From positions 16,431-80,430 of the forward strand of contig JADDOH010011108.1 of assembly GCA_016648135.1 (NCBI GenBank): a DNA stretch of 64,000 bases. Reading direction: 5' to 3'. The stretch is from Agrypnia vestita. Its lineage: Eukaryota; Arthropoda; Insecta; Trichoptera; Phryganeidae. Below the pieces are notes generated by a model. The model was not told the origin of the DNA, did no database searches, and worked only from the letters and a program-made list of their open reading frames with translations. Positions 21,817-32,051 of this stretch are shown here, piece after piece; the stretch's first letter is position 1; each line of letters starts with the position of its first letter. The translations under genes and the position numbers were made by a program.

Positions 21817-22366
21817 TTTTTACTCCCTTTATATTAACTCGTGGCGTCCGCTTGCTTGCTTGCCGGCTTGCCGTCAAAAAAACTTTGGATCGATTTTTGA
21901 CCCTTTTCCCGTGATCCAATCGAGCTGTAACTTTGCAAGCAGACTCGTGGCGACGATGAAGAAAATTTATCCAATTTTCATTAAAAGATAATAATAATTA
22001 TAGTATAATTTTGAATTTTTAATAGTTTTTTTCAAATCGGAATTATTACCAAAATTTGATTGCTAGCAACGGCGGCCCGATAACGTCGCGAAATATTTTC
22101 TAAATTTGAATTACTCCGTCGGTATACATAATAGGTACTTCACTACGAATTTCGAAAATCTAAAATGACTGACAAATGTTTTTAGAATTTAATCTTTTAA
22201 GCATGAAGTGTCTTATCAAAGCTCAAAACATCTGACATTTAAGAAATATATTAAATTACTGTAAGTTTAGTGTTATGTTATATGTTTTAATTCGTCTTTA
22301 ATTGTTGTTATTTTTTCAAAGAAAGGGAGTATAAGAAAAACTTGGTTTTTATGGGTTAGTTTTTTA
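21817..22366 (+). repeat. Family K repeat, copy 3 (near full length)
   Basis: It starts TTTACTCCCTTTATATTAAC, has the GATCCAATCGAGCTGTAAC and AACGGCGGCCCGATAACGTC blocks, and ends AACTTGGTTTTTATGGGTTA. The start and end contain complementary ACTCCCTTT / AAAGGGAGT, giving a weak inverted-terminal character. It has no ORF. Confidence 0.7.
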
Positions 22367-22738
22367 CTTCCTTTTTTTAACTCGCGGCGTCTGTTTGCTT
22401 GACGAAAAGACTTTGGATCGATTCCAGTTGAAACTTTGAAAGTAGACACGTGGCGACAATCAAGAAGATCTATCAAATTTTCGTTAAAAAATAATAATAA
22501 TTATAGTATAATTTAAAATTTTTAATGGTTTTTCATACAACTTATCAGTAAGTTAACAAAGACACTAAACCTGATTATAGTATAATTTTGGATTTTCGGA
22601 AATTTTTTATTGCTCCCTTTCGTAGCGTCGCCCGACCGAAGCCCAACGCGTAGGTTAAGCGCAAAACCAGTTTCCACTAGTAAATGATAAAAGGAGTATA
22701 ATAAAAACTTGGTTTTTATGGGTTAGTTTTTTAACAGA
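22366..22738 (+). repeat. Family K repeat, copy 4 (tandem to copy 3)
   Basis: It follows copy 3 directly in the same orientation. It begins CTTCCTTTTTTTAACTCGC and ends AACTTGGTTTTTATGGGTTA. The middle is deleted and rearranged. Confidence 0.65.
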
Positions 22739-23189
22739 TAAATAACACAATTAATGCGCGGTTCGAAGACGACATTTGGAATGATTTTTTGTCCGGTTTG
22801 CGCGGCAAATGAGGTTACTTGACAAATAGAACTCGTTCATTCATTCAAAAACTTGAGATACAACAAAGAATAAGCTTTAAAAACCCATAAATGCAGGTAA
22901 AATAGACCGAATTCGCATGCCCGTCTAGGGAGCGCAGATCTGCGCTCTGGCACACAGGGGGCACAAATTTTTTCGCGCATATCTGCGCTTTGGCACACGA
23001 CCGGTTAAAGAAAAAGTAAAACAAGTACAATTAAGAATTATTAAAACTATAGCAAATAAAAAACAAAAAGAAGGATGTAAGGACCAACCGGAAAACCTAT
23101 TTAAAATGTATAAAATCTTAACGATCCAAAAACAACTTTACAAATTAAAAACACCAATACATAAAAACTAAATATAAAAAAAATATATA
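22739..23189. other. Noncoding
   Basis: No gene. Near 22937-22998 two diverged copies of GCGCAGATCTGCGC...TGGCACAC stand about 45 bp apart; the first is itself palindromic. Confidence 0.4.
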
Positions 23190-23320
23190 TTACGGAGACA
23201 GAACCAAACAGTGCGTAATTCCAAAATTATTCAACAAGCTACCGGATAAAAAAAAATATAACGGGACAAAAAAATATATAAAAGACATTAAAGAAATACT
23301 ACAGTGAATTGTGAAGTGGA
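23190..23320 (+). mobile_element. Non-LTR RT C-terminal relic
   Basis: The plus strand reads GDRTKQCVIPKLFNKLPDKK, homologous to the relic at 16975-17105. Confidence 0.5.
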
Positions 23321-23619
23321 TAGGAAAAGCAATAATTAGTTTAATGTGGTAGCTTATTATATAATATGTCATAAATTAAGTACAATTAAGTAATGAAATG
23401 TACATCACTTATTATAAATAAATCCGTGCGTTCCAGTTTTGCAAGAGGTAATTTGAAAAAAAAAGATTGACACCATTCGTGCACCATATCTAAAATACAA
23501 CGTTTCCGCTGTTCAACATTTTAAGCTTTCCGGAAATAGACGTGTCGATCTGTTTCCGAATTCGACGAAGCCGTGAGAATCAAGATTGGTCAAAAAGAGA
23601 AGTTCGCCGGTGACCACAA

Positions 23620-23683
23620 GCTTAAGCTTATACTGGATCGAGTATACGCTTAAGCGTATACTCGATCCAGTATAAGCTTAAGC
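23620..23683. repeat. Perfect 64-bp palindrome without spacer
   Basis: Bases 23620-23651 are the exact reverse complement of 23652-23683, with the centre at CGCTTAAGCG. Each half carries GCTTAAGC, CTGGATCGAG and TATACGC words. No spacer and no mismatch were found on manual check. Confidence 0.9.
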
Positions 23684-24640
23684 GAAAATATGGCTGCTTG
23701 GGGATATTTTTGATGTGTTACATCTTTCCTCTTGCTTTTCTGCAATCTGTGGCAGTGATTTTGTGAAAAAGTACGGAAATGCGTAACAGGAAATAAGACG
23801 CCCGGTAAGCGCGCGCGATTTCATTTGAGCAATAAGCGCGCGCGATGGAAAAAAATCATCGTTTATAAACAAATAATTGTCCAGCAAGTGCCATCACTGT
23901 AAAGACGCACACTCACAACAATCGATGCTTCTGATTTTATATATATGCTTCGCGTCTGGTGTTGTAACTTTGCTACATTTTGGTTAATATCTTCGAAACC
24001 ATCCAATAACTATTTTTTTTACATTAATATAAACAATAACTACCCTTAATGATTAACATTTTCAAATTTTATGTAATTTATGTGATTATTTTTAAATATT
24101 TATTCAAAGTTTTCATACAATATGTATGGCGGCACACTACCGCCATCTATGGAAATAAATAAAAACATATAATTGACGAAACACATTTCTAAATAAAAAA
24201 TGCGTATGTGGATATACGGTACCTACCTAGTGCGGCAAAATTCAATAATAAATAAATGCACATACATTTTCTTTACTTTTATTTACTAATTAATAAATAT
24301 ATTGGTATTAAGCTTTTTTAAATTTTGATGTTTATTTCCGTCGCTGCTCAACTGATATTTTAAATTGTGCGATGTCAAATGTTACACACTAATGTAAGGC
24401 TCACTCGTTTTTTTATCACCCCGAGGGTTAAAGCTATTTTCCCCGGCTGCAGCGCCACGGAATGCACAGGGGGCGGTTTACGTGTCCAGCACGGATATGC
24501 TAATATGCAAGGATGCATAAATATCGCAATGGAATATGCAACCTTGCCACAAGCAGGGCTGTAAGAAGATAAAAAAATAGGAAAATCTACCTGCGAAATC
24601 AACCCAAGCGGAGGACATTTGAAAATTTATTATAGAGTGC
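23684..24640. other. Noncoding
   Basis: AT-rich. A GC-richer patch near 24410-24560 has a short open frame with no recognisable family or splice signals. Confidence 0.35.
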
Positions 24641-24650
24641 CACCAGTATA

Positions 24651-25086
24651 AATTGGCGTGCGAGGGAGGGCGTCCCTGTCGCGTAACAGAAGTTGCCAGG
24701 GTGTAAATTTATTACACAATACGTAATATACAGAGTATCCGGTACATTGACAAATATATTTTATGATATTATAATAGAAATTTGATAGGGCAACATTAAA
24801 GAAACAAACAGTAATGGCGGCCGCTCTATTTAGAGTCCTATCAAACGGTAATATTGGTCCATATTTGCTTTTTCAGCTTCGCAAAACTTTAAAACTACAT
24901 TGGCAATTGTTCTTGCACCACCTGCAAGGTGTTGCAAGACTGTTTTGGACATAATTCAGTGTATATTGGAAATCAAGATGTCACAGCTCACGCGCAAATA
25001 CGAGATTGAGCTGAATGACAGGGCGAGGGGTTACCACCGGGTGCGGGCGGGGCAGGTTTTAGTTCCAAAGTCGCCGCACGCCAATT
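24651..25086 (+). mobile_element. Non-autonomous repeat, copy 1 of 3
   Basis: It begins AATTGGCGTGCGAGGGAGGG and ends CGCCGCACGCCAATT, with TA next to both ends. Internal blocks include GCGTAACAGAAGTTG, TAATGGCGGCCG and TTCAGTGTATATTGG. Related copies lie at 31639-32051 (same strand) and 43168-43514 (opposite). Between those two, similarity extends a little past the TA, so the true ends may lie further out. Confidence 0.65.
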
Positions 25087-25116
25087 TAGCAAGCTATACA
25101 AGCAAGTTGAGTGGTG

Positions 25117-25980
25117 AGCGGAAAGTTGCTCGCCAACAATTGCTCGCCAACAATTGCTCGCCCACAGTTGCTAGTTCAAAATTGCCAATTGCGTGACAGT
25201 ATGTTTTAGTTATTTTTTAAATGAATATTTCATTTTATTTAATTTAAAATATGGTACGTATACAATTCTTATATTTTTATCAAATTGCCATTTTTTAAAT
25301 ACTTTGCAGTCGTGTAGACCTCATCAGTGAAGAGAAGCTCTCGAGTCTGATGAGGGAGCCTCAGTTCTTATTTTATATATAGGTACATATGCGAGTCATT
25401 TAATAATACGGTAATAAAAGGTAATTTTGAGTCCGATCGGTCGAACGGTATAGATTTTCATCGAAAATATAGCAGGAGGAGAGGTAGGGTTAAAATAATA
25501 GGGGAAATATCGCCTATGTTACCCGCCGAGTCTTTAAGAATACGTTTCCAAATTTTGAGTCCGATCGGTCAAACGGTACAGATTTGCATCGAAAATATAT
25601 CAGAGGAGGAGAAGGGTTAAAAGAATAGGAGGAAAATGTCATCTTTGTTACCTACCGGATCCTAAAGTATAAGTATGCAAAGTTTGAATCGAATCGGGTA
25701 AACGGTATAGATTTGTATAGAGAACGGACAGTTTTATGGGTATAGATAGATAATATTGATTAAGAAATGTTTATTATAAAACAAACATATATTTTCAATT
25801 ATTATTTACAAAAAATTGTCGTCAACTAAAAGTATTTATAAAATTTGGGATAGATGAGGCAATGTTATCTAGTGGCGAACAATTTCTGGCGAACATTTTT
25901 CCTGGCGACCAATTGTGTGGCGAGCAACTTTCCCGGCGAGCAATTGTGGGCGAGCAACTGTGGGCGAGCAATTTTCAGTA
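25117..25980. mobile_element. Element bounded by inverted arrays of a ~15-bp repeat
   Basis: The left array (25130-25185) repeats (A/G)TTGCTCGCC(A/C)ACA on the plus strand three to four times. The right array (25870-25978) has about seven versions of the same unit on the minus strand. Arrays facing each other about 700 bp apart suggest a DNA transposon with iterated terminal transposase sites. The interior holds the GATCGG tandem repeats at 25420-25715 and no ORF. Superfamily unknown. Confidence 0.55.
25420..25715 (-). repeat. GATCGG-type short tandem repeats, ~120-bp period
   Basis: TTTTGAGTCCGATCGGTC recurs at about 25430 and 25553, with a diverged unit near 25680. Each is followed by AACGGTA(T/C)AGATTT and GTTACC. 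The reverse complement makes up the array at 59085-59640. Confidence 0.65.
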
Positions 25981-26325
25981 TTGTTTCGAATTATGTGGCT
26001 ATATAAAGAATACGAAATTTTCGCCGCCAATCTATTTTTTACATGCACTTTATTACCTGTTATATATTATATGGAAAGATAAAAAAATGAGGTAGAGTAA
26101 GATAGGTAGAAAGCTTCACTATTAAAATTCTCTATTTAAAAAGGAGTCGGTATGCTGTTTCACCTGTTGATGAGAGATTTTAATTATTTCGGAAACTATT
26201 AGAGAATAACTAAAATAATTTTAAAAACTCAAGTAGAGAAAACAAAGTAAGCAAAAATAAATTATTCTCTTCTTCAAAAACAGCAAAATAAAATAAAACT
26301 AAAAGTTTCCGATTTTATGCACCGT
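25981..26325. other. Noncoding
   Basis: Nothing recognised. Confidence 0.4.
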
Positions 26326-26329
26326 ATTG

Positions 26330-26580
26330 CGAAATTAAAATGGCAGCGGGCTAGACCTATGGCTCGACTGGAGGATACTAGAAGGGCACCCAGAATCCTA
26401 CAGTGGAGGTCCTGAACGAAAAGTAGAAGCATCGAAAGACCTCCCAAAAGGTGGTCTGGTGACATAATCCAGCAAGCAGGAAGAACCTGGATGCGAAGGG
26501 GGAGAAGCAGAGATGAATGGAGGAAAATAGGAGAGGCCTACATCCAGCAGTGGAGGGAAGAAGGCTAAGGGAGAAGAATC
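26330..26580 (+). mobile_element. RTE-type LINE C-terminal relic
   Basis: The plus strand reads RIAKLKWQRARPMARLEDTR then APRILQWRS, a stop, RPPKRWSGDIIQQAGRTW and finally EAYIQQWREEG. It is closely related to the minus-strand relic at 40150-40445 (RPPKSWSHDIVQQAGRTW). Confidence 0.75.
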
Positions 26581-26689
26581 AAATCCTTGTTACAAATAGT
26601 TAATTTTAAAATTTGTTTTCACATTAGTTATTCAATTCAATCCAGTTATTATTTATTTTTGTAAAGGTACATACTTTAATTTTTATTTT

Positions 26690-26770
26690 TATTATTCGCT
26701 GTATCTTGATGAAGGGACCATTGGCCCCGAAACATGTTAATTCAATCAATAGTTGTTTTATACGAAGTAT
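26690..26770 (+). repeat. Decayed PLE terminal repeat with hammerhead-like fold
   Basis: TTGATGA, stem II GGGACC/GGCCCC, GAAACATGTT are in hammerhead order, but the first core base is T instead of C and stem I does not pair. TTTTATACGAAGTA downstream is shared with 60055-60125, marking one PLE subfamily. Confidence 0.4.
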
Positions 26771-27141
26771 TTGCTTTTTTTGTCAATATAAAATTTTAAA
26801 TGAAATACGATATTTTATGGGTTCATTAATATGCATTTACTTTATTTCGACTATAATTCTTACTGTTCTTAGTACAGATATTTAGCGAGAACGCCCAATG
26901 AAACCTGTTAGAAAATTTTATTGAAAAATATTTCACGGTTTTTGAGCTACAGCGAATTAAAAAAATATTTTTTCGCAAAACCTGTTGTACATTAGATCAT
27001 TTCGCAAAAATAAAGTATTTTATCTCTGTATATATGTAAATTAACAAATTTTATTTTTATTATTGGAGAAGAGTCGTCAAAAGAAAGAAGGGGAGAGATG
27101 AATACCGCAGCGATGAGGCAAACGAAGTAAAAGTGATTTAA
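26771..27141. other. Noncoding
   Basis: Nothing recognised. Confidence 0.4.
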
Positions 27142-27668
27142 AAAAACTAACCCATAAAAACCAAGTTTTTATTTTACTCCCTTTCTTTGTTAATTAAGTT
27201 TACCATCGTGTAATTAAATAATTGATTGACTGAAAATGAAACATGTCTAGACAAATATCTATGTCAAAAATCTCTAAAAATATCTCTTTATTATTTGATT
27301 TCTTCCCAAAAAACCGAAGTGTGCTGTCATCTATGAACCAATTGTCATAAATTTTCGAAATTCGTAGTGAAGTACCTATTATACCTACCGACGGAATAAT
27401 TCAAATTTTAATATTCCGAGACGTTGTCAGGCCACGGTACGTAGTAATCAAACTTTTGTAATGATTCCAATTTGAAAAAACCATTAAAATATCTAAAAAT
27501 CCAAAATTATACTATAATTATTAATATTTTTTAACGAAAATTTGATAGATCTTCTTGATCATCGCCACGAGTCTGCTTGCAAAGTTTCATCTCGATTGGA
27601 TCACGGGAAAAGGGTTGAAAATCGATCCAAAGTTTTTTCGCCACGAGTTAATATAAAGGGAGTAAAAA
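27142..27668 (-). repeat. Family K repeat, copy 5 (full length)
   Basis: On the plus strand it runs from AACTAACCCATAAAAACCAA to GAGTTAATATAAAGGGAGTA, the reverse of copy 3, with the ATCCAAAATTATACTATAAT and CGATTGGATCACGGGAAAAG blocks intact. It is one of the two best copies for a consensus. Confidence 0.7.
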
Positions 27669-28640
27669 TTAAAACCGGTCTGATTATTTTCCAATACCAC
27701 AACACAGGTTTTGAAAACGGTTTCCCAGAATCGACAACCCTGTCCGTCGAGCGTTGGCACTTCACCCTGTGAACTGCAATCCGCAAGGTCGTTGCGACTG
27801 CAAAGGCAATGAACTTGTTAACCTGTAACTCTGCAGCTTCGTACGTGGTCTTTTATGCTCGTATGAAAAACATAAAAAAATTACAGAGCTCTTGTTCGGC
27901 CGAAAAACGATAAGCCCGGAAAATATATTTTGGATCGAAGCCAAAGTCAATATTCTGGTGATCATTAAAATGGGTGAAATACATAAATATGTTACCTCTA
28001 CACGAGTTCAATAATAATTTTATATTATACTATAGAAATTATTTAATTAATAATCGCATAGATTCAGCTGAACACACATGTGAACACACATACGAACACA
28101 TAAAAACACACAAATGCACACTATTTGACACATTGTTTTTTCTTATTTTTTATCGATCCTGGTATAATATTCTTGTATATATGTGTTTTCTTGTAACTGG
28201 TACAAGGCTCTGTACTCTGTACATCAATAATTGATTTTTTCAAGATTTATTTATTATATGGCTGTAAGAAAACCAATAAATGAATAATAAATAAATAAAT
28301 AAACATCTGTTACCGTTAAGGCTGCGTTCGTAAAAAACGCATCGCTCGGCCATTTTTTCGTCGACTTTAGTTGTAAAATGGGTCACCATGAAAAGCCCTT
28401 TTATTATAACGGGATAATATATAGCCTATGTCCACCCTGAAAGTCTACTCTAAATATTGGTGCAAGAATTTTTGAAATCGGATGAGTAGTTTCGCAGATG
28501 TATCCTCCTATATCCAAACATACAAACATTACCTTTTTATATATTAGTACAGATGTGGGGTATAAAAGCAAAGGTAGCAATATCCGAAATAAAATGAATG
28601 CGGTCATTTATAATTACTTATTATACAGGTATCTCATAGC
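27669..28640. other. Noncoding
   Basis: AT-rich. A run of ACACAT-like words lies near 28070-28120. No gene seen. Confidence 0.4.
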
Positions 28641-28665
28641 TAGTACAAAAAACTTTTCACGTGGA

Positions 28666-28930
28666 TTCCTGCCTTGATAATGAGTCGAAAATATTCAAGT
28701 AAACATGACCTAATATCAATATTTATGGAAATACGCAATATCAAAATTTGCATTTTTTCTTCAACATTTCTAACTTATTTTTTGCAAAAAGTTGAACTAT
28801 CATTACAGTAACTTATATAGATTATGAAAAATTCATTCGTTTCAATGCAACTCGATTAAAATGATAAAAACCTTGTAAAAAATGTTTTACAAAATTTTGC
28901 AAGATTTTTATCACATAATTTTTGCTGCTA
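28666..28930. repeat. One arm of the palindromic MITE family
   Basis: It contains ATGACCTAATATCAATATTT, GAACTATCATTACAGTAACT and ATAAAAACCTTG. The opposite arm is replaced by unrelated DNA after about 28920. Confidence 0.6.
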
Positions 28931-29750
28931 GCTAGGAGACATCTTGATTTTAGAAGGGATATGTTAAATATTTTTCTATATTTTTTGATACATGTATGTA
29001 TGTATATTTCTCTTTTACATTGTTCTCGTACAGTATTGTTTTACATTATTAAAATACTGAATTGTTAATTATAGCTTCCCCAGAACAGGTTTGACCTAAT
29101 GGGTCGTTATAGACTTATGTAAAAAAGTGTGATATATAAATTGTGATAAATAAAAAATAATTAGGTACATTATAAATTGGTAATCCTGGATGACTGAATT
29201 TTTTTTACATATTGCTGCCTTTGCTTTTATACCCCACGATTCACATATTTGTAATAATAAATGACAAATTAAAAAGCGTTTCGCGTACTATTATGCAAAC
29301 ATAACATTATGCAAAACTGGACCCAACGGAAATATGGATATGTTAATCTGTTTCGCTTCACGCCCCGTTACTTCCTTAAAATAATATCCCTACGCCATAT
29401 TATGAATGCTGAGGAATGTGGTCGACAGTACGTGTTCTCGAATAAAATAATCAGTTTAAAAAGGCGCTTGCACTAATGTACACGCGTTAAAAGCTATATT
29501 TCTTTGACGTGCATTGAAAAAATAAGGGTTTCCATAAATGCTTTAATATAAAAGATTATTTGAGTAGAGCGATAAAAAGAGTGAGACATGATATTAAATA
29601 CGATTCAAAAACTTTTATTTATTTATTTATTCTTAAAGTAATACAATAATTTCCTAATATACATCCTAGGGTGTCCCGTGTCTCGACGTCAAGCCGAAAT
29701 CGGGTGATAATAGTCATAATAGTTATCAGAAAAATATTTAAAAAATGATC
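28931..29750. other. Noncoding
   Basis: AT-rich, nothing recognised. Confidence 0.4.
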
Positions 29751-29754
29751 ACGG

Positions 29755-30075
29755 TTTTGATAAAAATTTAGGACTTTCTATTTTACACATAAATAATTTT
29801 TCTCTGAAATTGAATAATTTAGAATCAATAGAAATTAGTAAAGCATGTAATAGTAAACAAAATATTATTAATAATCGATTAAATTTAACTACTAGCCCAA
29901 TTCTTTTTTTTTCAATAATTGCAAGTAATCAAGAACTTCAGTAATAATATATAAAAATAATTTTTCGAATAATTTAGAAAAACAAAAGACATTTCATTCT
30001 GATATTTTGACAGTTATACAACACGCTGACGATGGAAAGGTTTTTTGAAACATGTTGGTGTAATTAATGAAATAA
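29755..30075 (+). mobile_element. Penelope-like relic with hammerhead remnant
   Basis: The plus strand reads SILHINNFSLKLNNLESIEI then SKACNSKQNIINNRLNLTTS PIL. This is collinear with the C-terminus of the GIY-YIG protein at 14598 (HINSKSRRLNNLEALEIKKA). About 120 nt further is a hammerhead-like motif. RT and most of the endonuclease are gone. Confidence 0.7.
30021..30061 (+). ncRNA. Hammerhead-like motif (weakened)
   Basis: Core CTGACGA (30026-30032) and GAAA (30047-30050) are intact, followed by ACATGT and a T cleavage position. Stem I can pair ACAC with GTGT after one mismatch. Stem II (GGAAAGG against TTTTTT) is poor, so cleavage is doubtful. Confidence 0.4.
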
Positions 30076-30103
30076 AAGAAGTAGATATATAAAAATAATA
30101 CAA

Positions 30104-30463
30104 TCAATATTTTTTAGAAAAGTAACCAACATCATTAGTGTGCTGGCTTACTCTAAAGAACTCCGGGTTTCTTATGCGGGGTTTAACATGCAAATTTATA
30201 TCAGACAGAGAAAGAGAATCAACAGCTCCGCTGAGAATCTTGTGTAGCAAAACGAGATCGTATATTTTCCGTCGGGACTCAAGTTTGCGCATCTTCAAAA
30301 AGGCGAGTCGATCTTCGTAGCTGTGAAGGTTATTGCGTTGACCAGCTTTGTATGATAAAATACGTAGAAACTCTTTCTGCACTCTCTCGATTCTCGTAAC
30401 ATGTGTTGTGTAAGAAGGTGAGCAAATAACGGAATAATCCAAGAATATGGTCCCGTTGTTCAT
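30104..30463 (-). mobile_element. Jockey/CR1-like RT C-terminal relic
   Basis: The minus-strand frame of 119 codons contains YSVICSPSYTTHVTRIERVQ, KEFLRILSYKAGQ, SYEDRLAFLKMRKLESRRKI and YDLVLLHKILSGAVDS. This is the conserved region after the RT palm in Jockey/CR1-related elements (VWSPxYxxHxxRIExxQxxFL). The catalytic motifs lie upstream and are absent. Confidence 0.8.
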
Positions 30464-30940
30464 ACAATGAAAATAAGTATTTCACTATATAATTTAATGT
30501 CCTGTTAATTTAATCTAACTAAAATAATCGTAATCTAAATTAAACAAACCAAACCTAATAACCAAACCTAACCAAACCTAATAACCTAACCTAACCTCAT
30601 ATATTGCCGATGAAATGTCAAAATGTGCAGTGCATTTTTCGAAACTTTAAAGTGTAATATCTTATTTAATACTTACTTTTTAAACGTAAATTATCTTTCA
30701 TTTTGTTATTAGCACATTCAATAATATAGTGAATTAATCATTTTCATTGTATATGCAATGGGACCACTATCTTGGATTTAGCCCAAATAACTGACGAATA
30801 TTCCAATATACTTCGTACTAGTGATTTAATGTAGAGAATTTTTATACTTTGAGGATTTTTAAAGTCGTGAGTAATTCTCTCCTTGATAAGTAATCTTTCA
30901 ACACTCTTGGCATTTTGCGCGTCGCCGTGAAAACGAAGAA
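30464..30940. other. Noncoding with an interstitial CCTAA-like run
   Basis: 30548-30598 holds seven AACCTAA/AACCAAA-type words ending in ACCTAACCTAACC, resembling the insect telomere unit (TTAGG on the other strand). The rest is unremarkable. Confidence 0.5.
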
Positions 30941-30944
30941 AAAA

Positions 30945-31471
30945 CTAACCCATAAAAACCAAGTCTTTATTTTACTCCCTTTCTTCGTAAATTAAGTATA
31001 CCATCATGTAATAATTGAATGACTGAAAATGAAACATGTCTAGACAAATATCTATGTGAAAAATCTCTAAAAATAACTCTTTTTTATTATTTGATTACTT
31101 CTGTGAACCAATTGTAATAAATTTTCAAAATTCGTAGTGAAGTACCTATTAAACCTACCGACGGAGTAATTCAAATTTTAAATATTCCGTGACGTTATCG
31201 GGCCGCCGGCGCCGTTGGTAGTAATCAAACTTTTGTAATGATTCCAATTTGAAAAAACCATTAAAATTTCTAAAAATCCAAAATTATACTATAATTATTA
31301 TTATTATTTAACAAAAATTTGATAGATCTTTTTGATTGTCGCCATGAGTCTGCTTGCAAAGTTTCAGCTCGATTGGATTACGGGAAAAGGGTCAAAAATC
31401 GATCCAAAGTTTTTTCGACGACAAGCAGGCAAGCAAGCAAGCAGACGCCACGAGTTAATATAAAGGGAGTC
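30945..31471 (-). repeat. Family K repeat, copy 6 (full length)
   Basis: It has the same orientation and order as copy 5, from AACTAACCCATAAAAACCAA to GTTAATATAAAGGGAGT. CAAGCAGGCAAGCAAGCAAG shows expansion of the CTTGC microsatellite carried by the family. Confidence 0.7.
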
Positions 31472-31638
31472 AAAACGATAACTACAAAGGAGCCCGATGC
31501 TCCAATCCCACCAGCAACGAAGACCTCCTAGGACCAAGTTGGATGGCATAATATAGTGAAACATTCTCAAAGTTACGGCCTTCGGTGATGGGAGTCCAAC
31601 TGCGAAGATCAAGACACGCTTATAGACGTACCGCTATA

Positions 31639-32051
31639 ACTTGGCGTGCGAGGGAGGGCGTCCCTATCGCGTAACAGAAGTTGTCAGGGTGTAAATTTAT
31701 TACACAATACAAAATGTACAGAATGTCCGGTGACCGGTGTCGTATTAAATACAGAAATTTGGTCGGGCAGCACTAAAGAAACCACGCAGTAATGGCGGCC
31801 GTTCTATCTGTCAAACTGTCAGATGGTAATATCGGTCCATTATTCGCTTTTTCAGCTTCGCAAAACTTTAATACTCCATTGGCAATTGTTCTTGCACCAT
31901 CCCGGACTGTTTAGGATGTTTCGGACATAATTCAGTGTATATTGGTAATCAAGATGACACAGCTCGCGCTCAAAGACGAGAATGAACTGAATGACAGGGC
32001 GAGGGGTGCGGGCGGGGCGGGTTTTAGTTCAAAATTCGCCGCACGCCAAGT
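31639..32051 (+). mobile_element. Non-autonomous repeat, copy 2 of 3
   Basis: It begins ACTTGGCGTGCGAGGGAGGG and ends CGCACGCCAAGT, with TA at both sides. It is collinear with 24651-25086. The flank TATAGACGTACC is shared with the copy at 43168-43514. Confidence 0.65.

Noticed and set aside
25117..25980. CRISPR array.
   Set aside because: Eukaryotic context, units adjoin without unique spacers, and the arrays are inverted to each other.
26706..26736. Active hammerhead ribozyme.
   Set aside because: First core base is U and stem I does not pair; kept only as a decayed relic.
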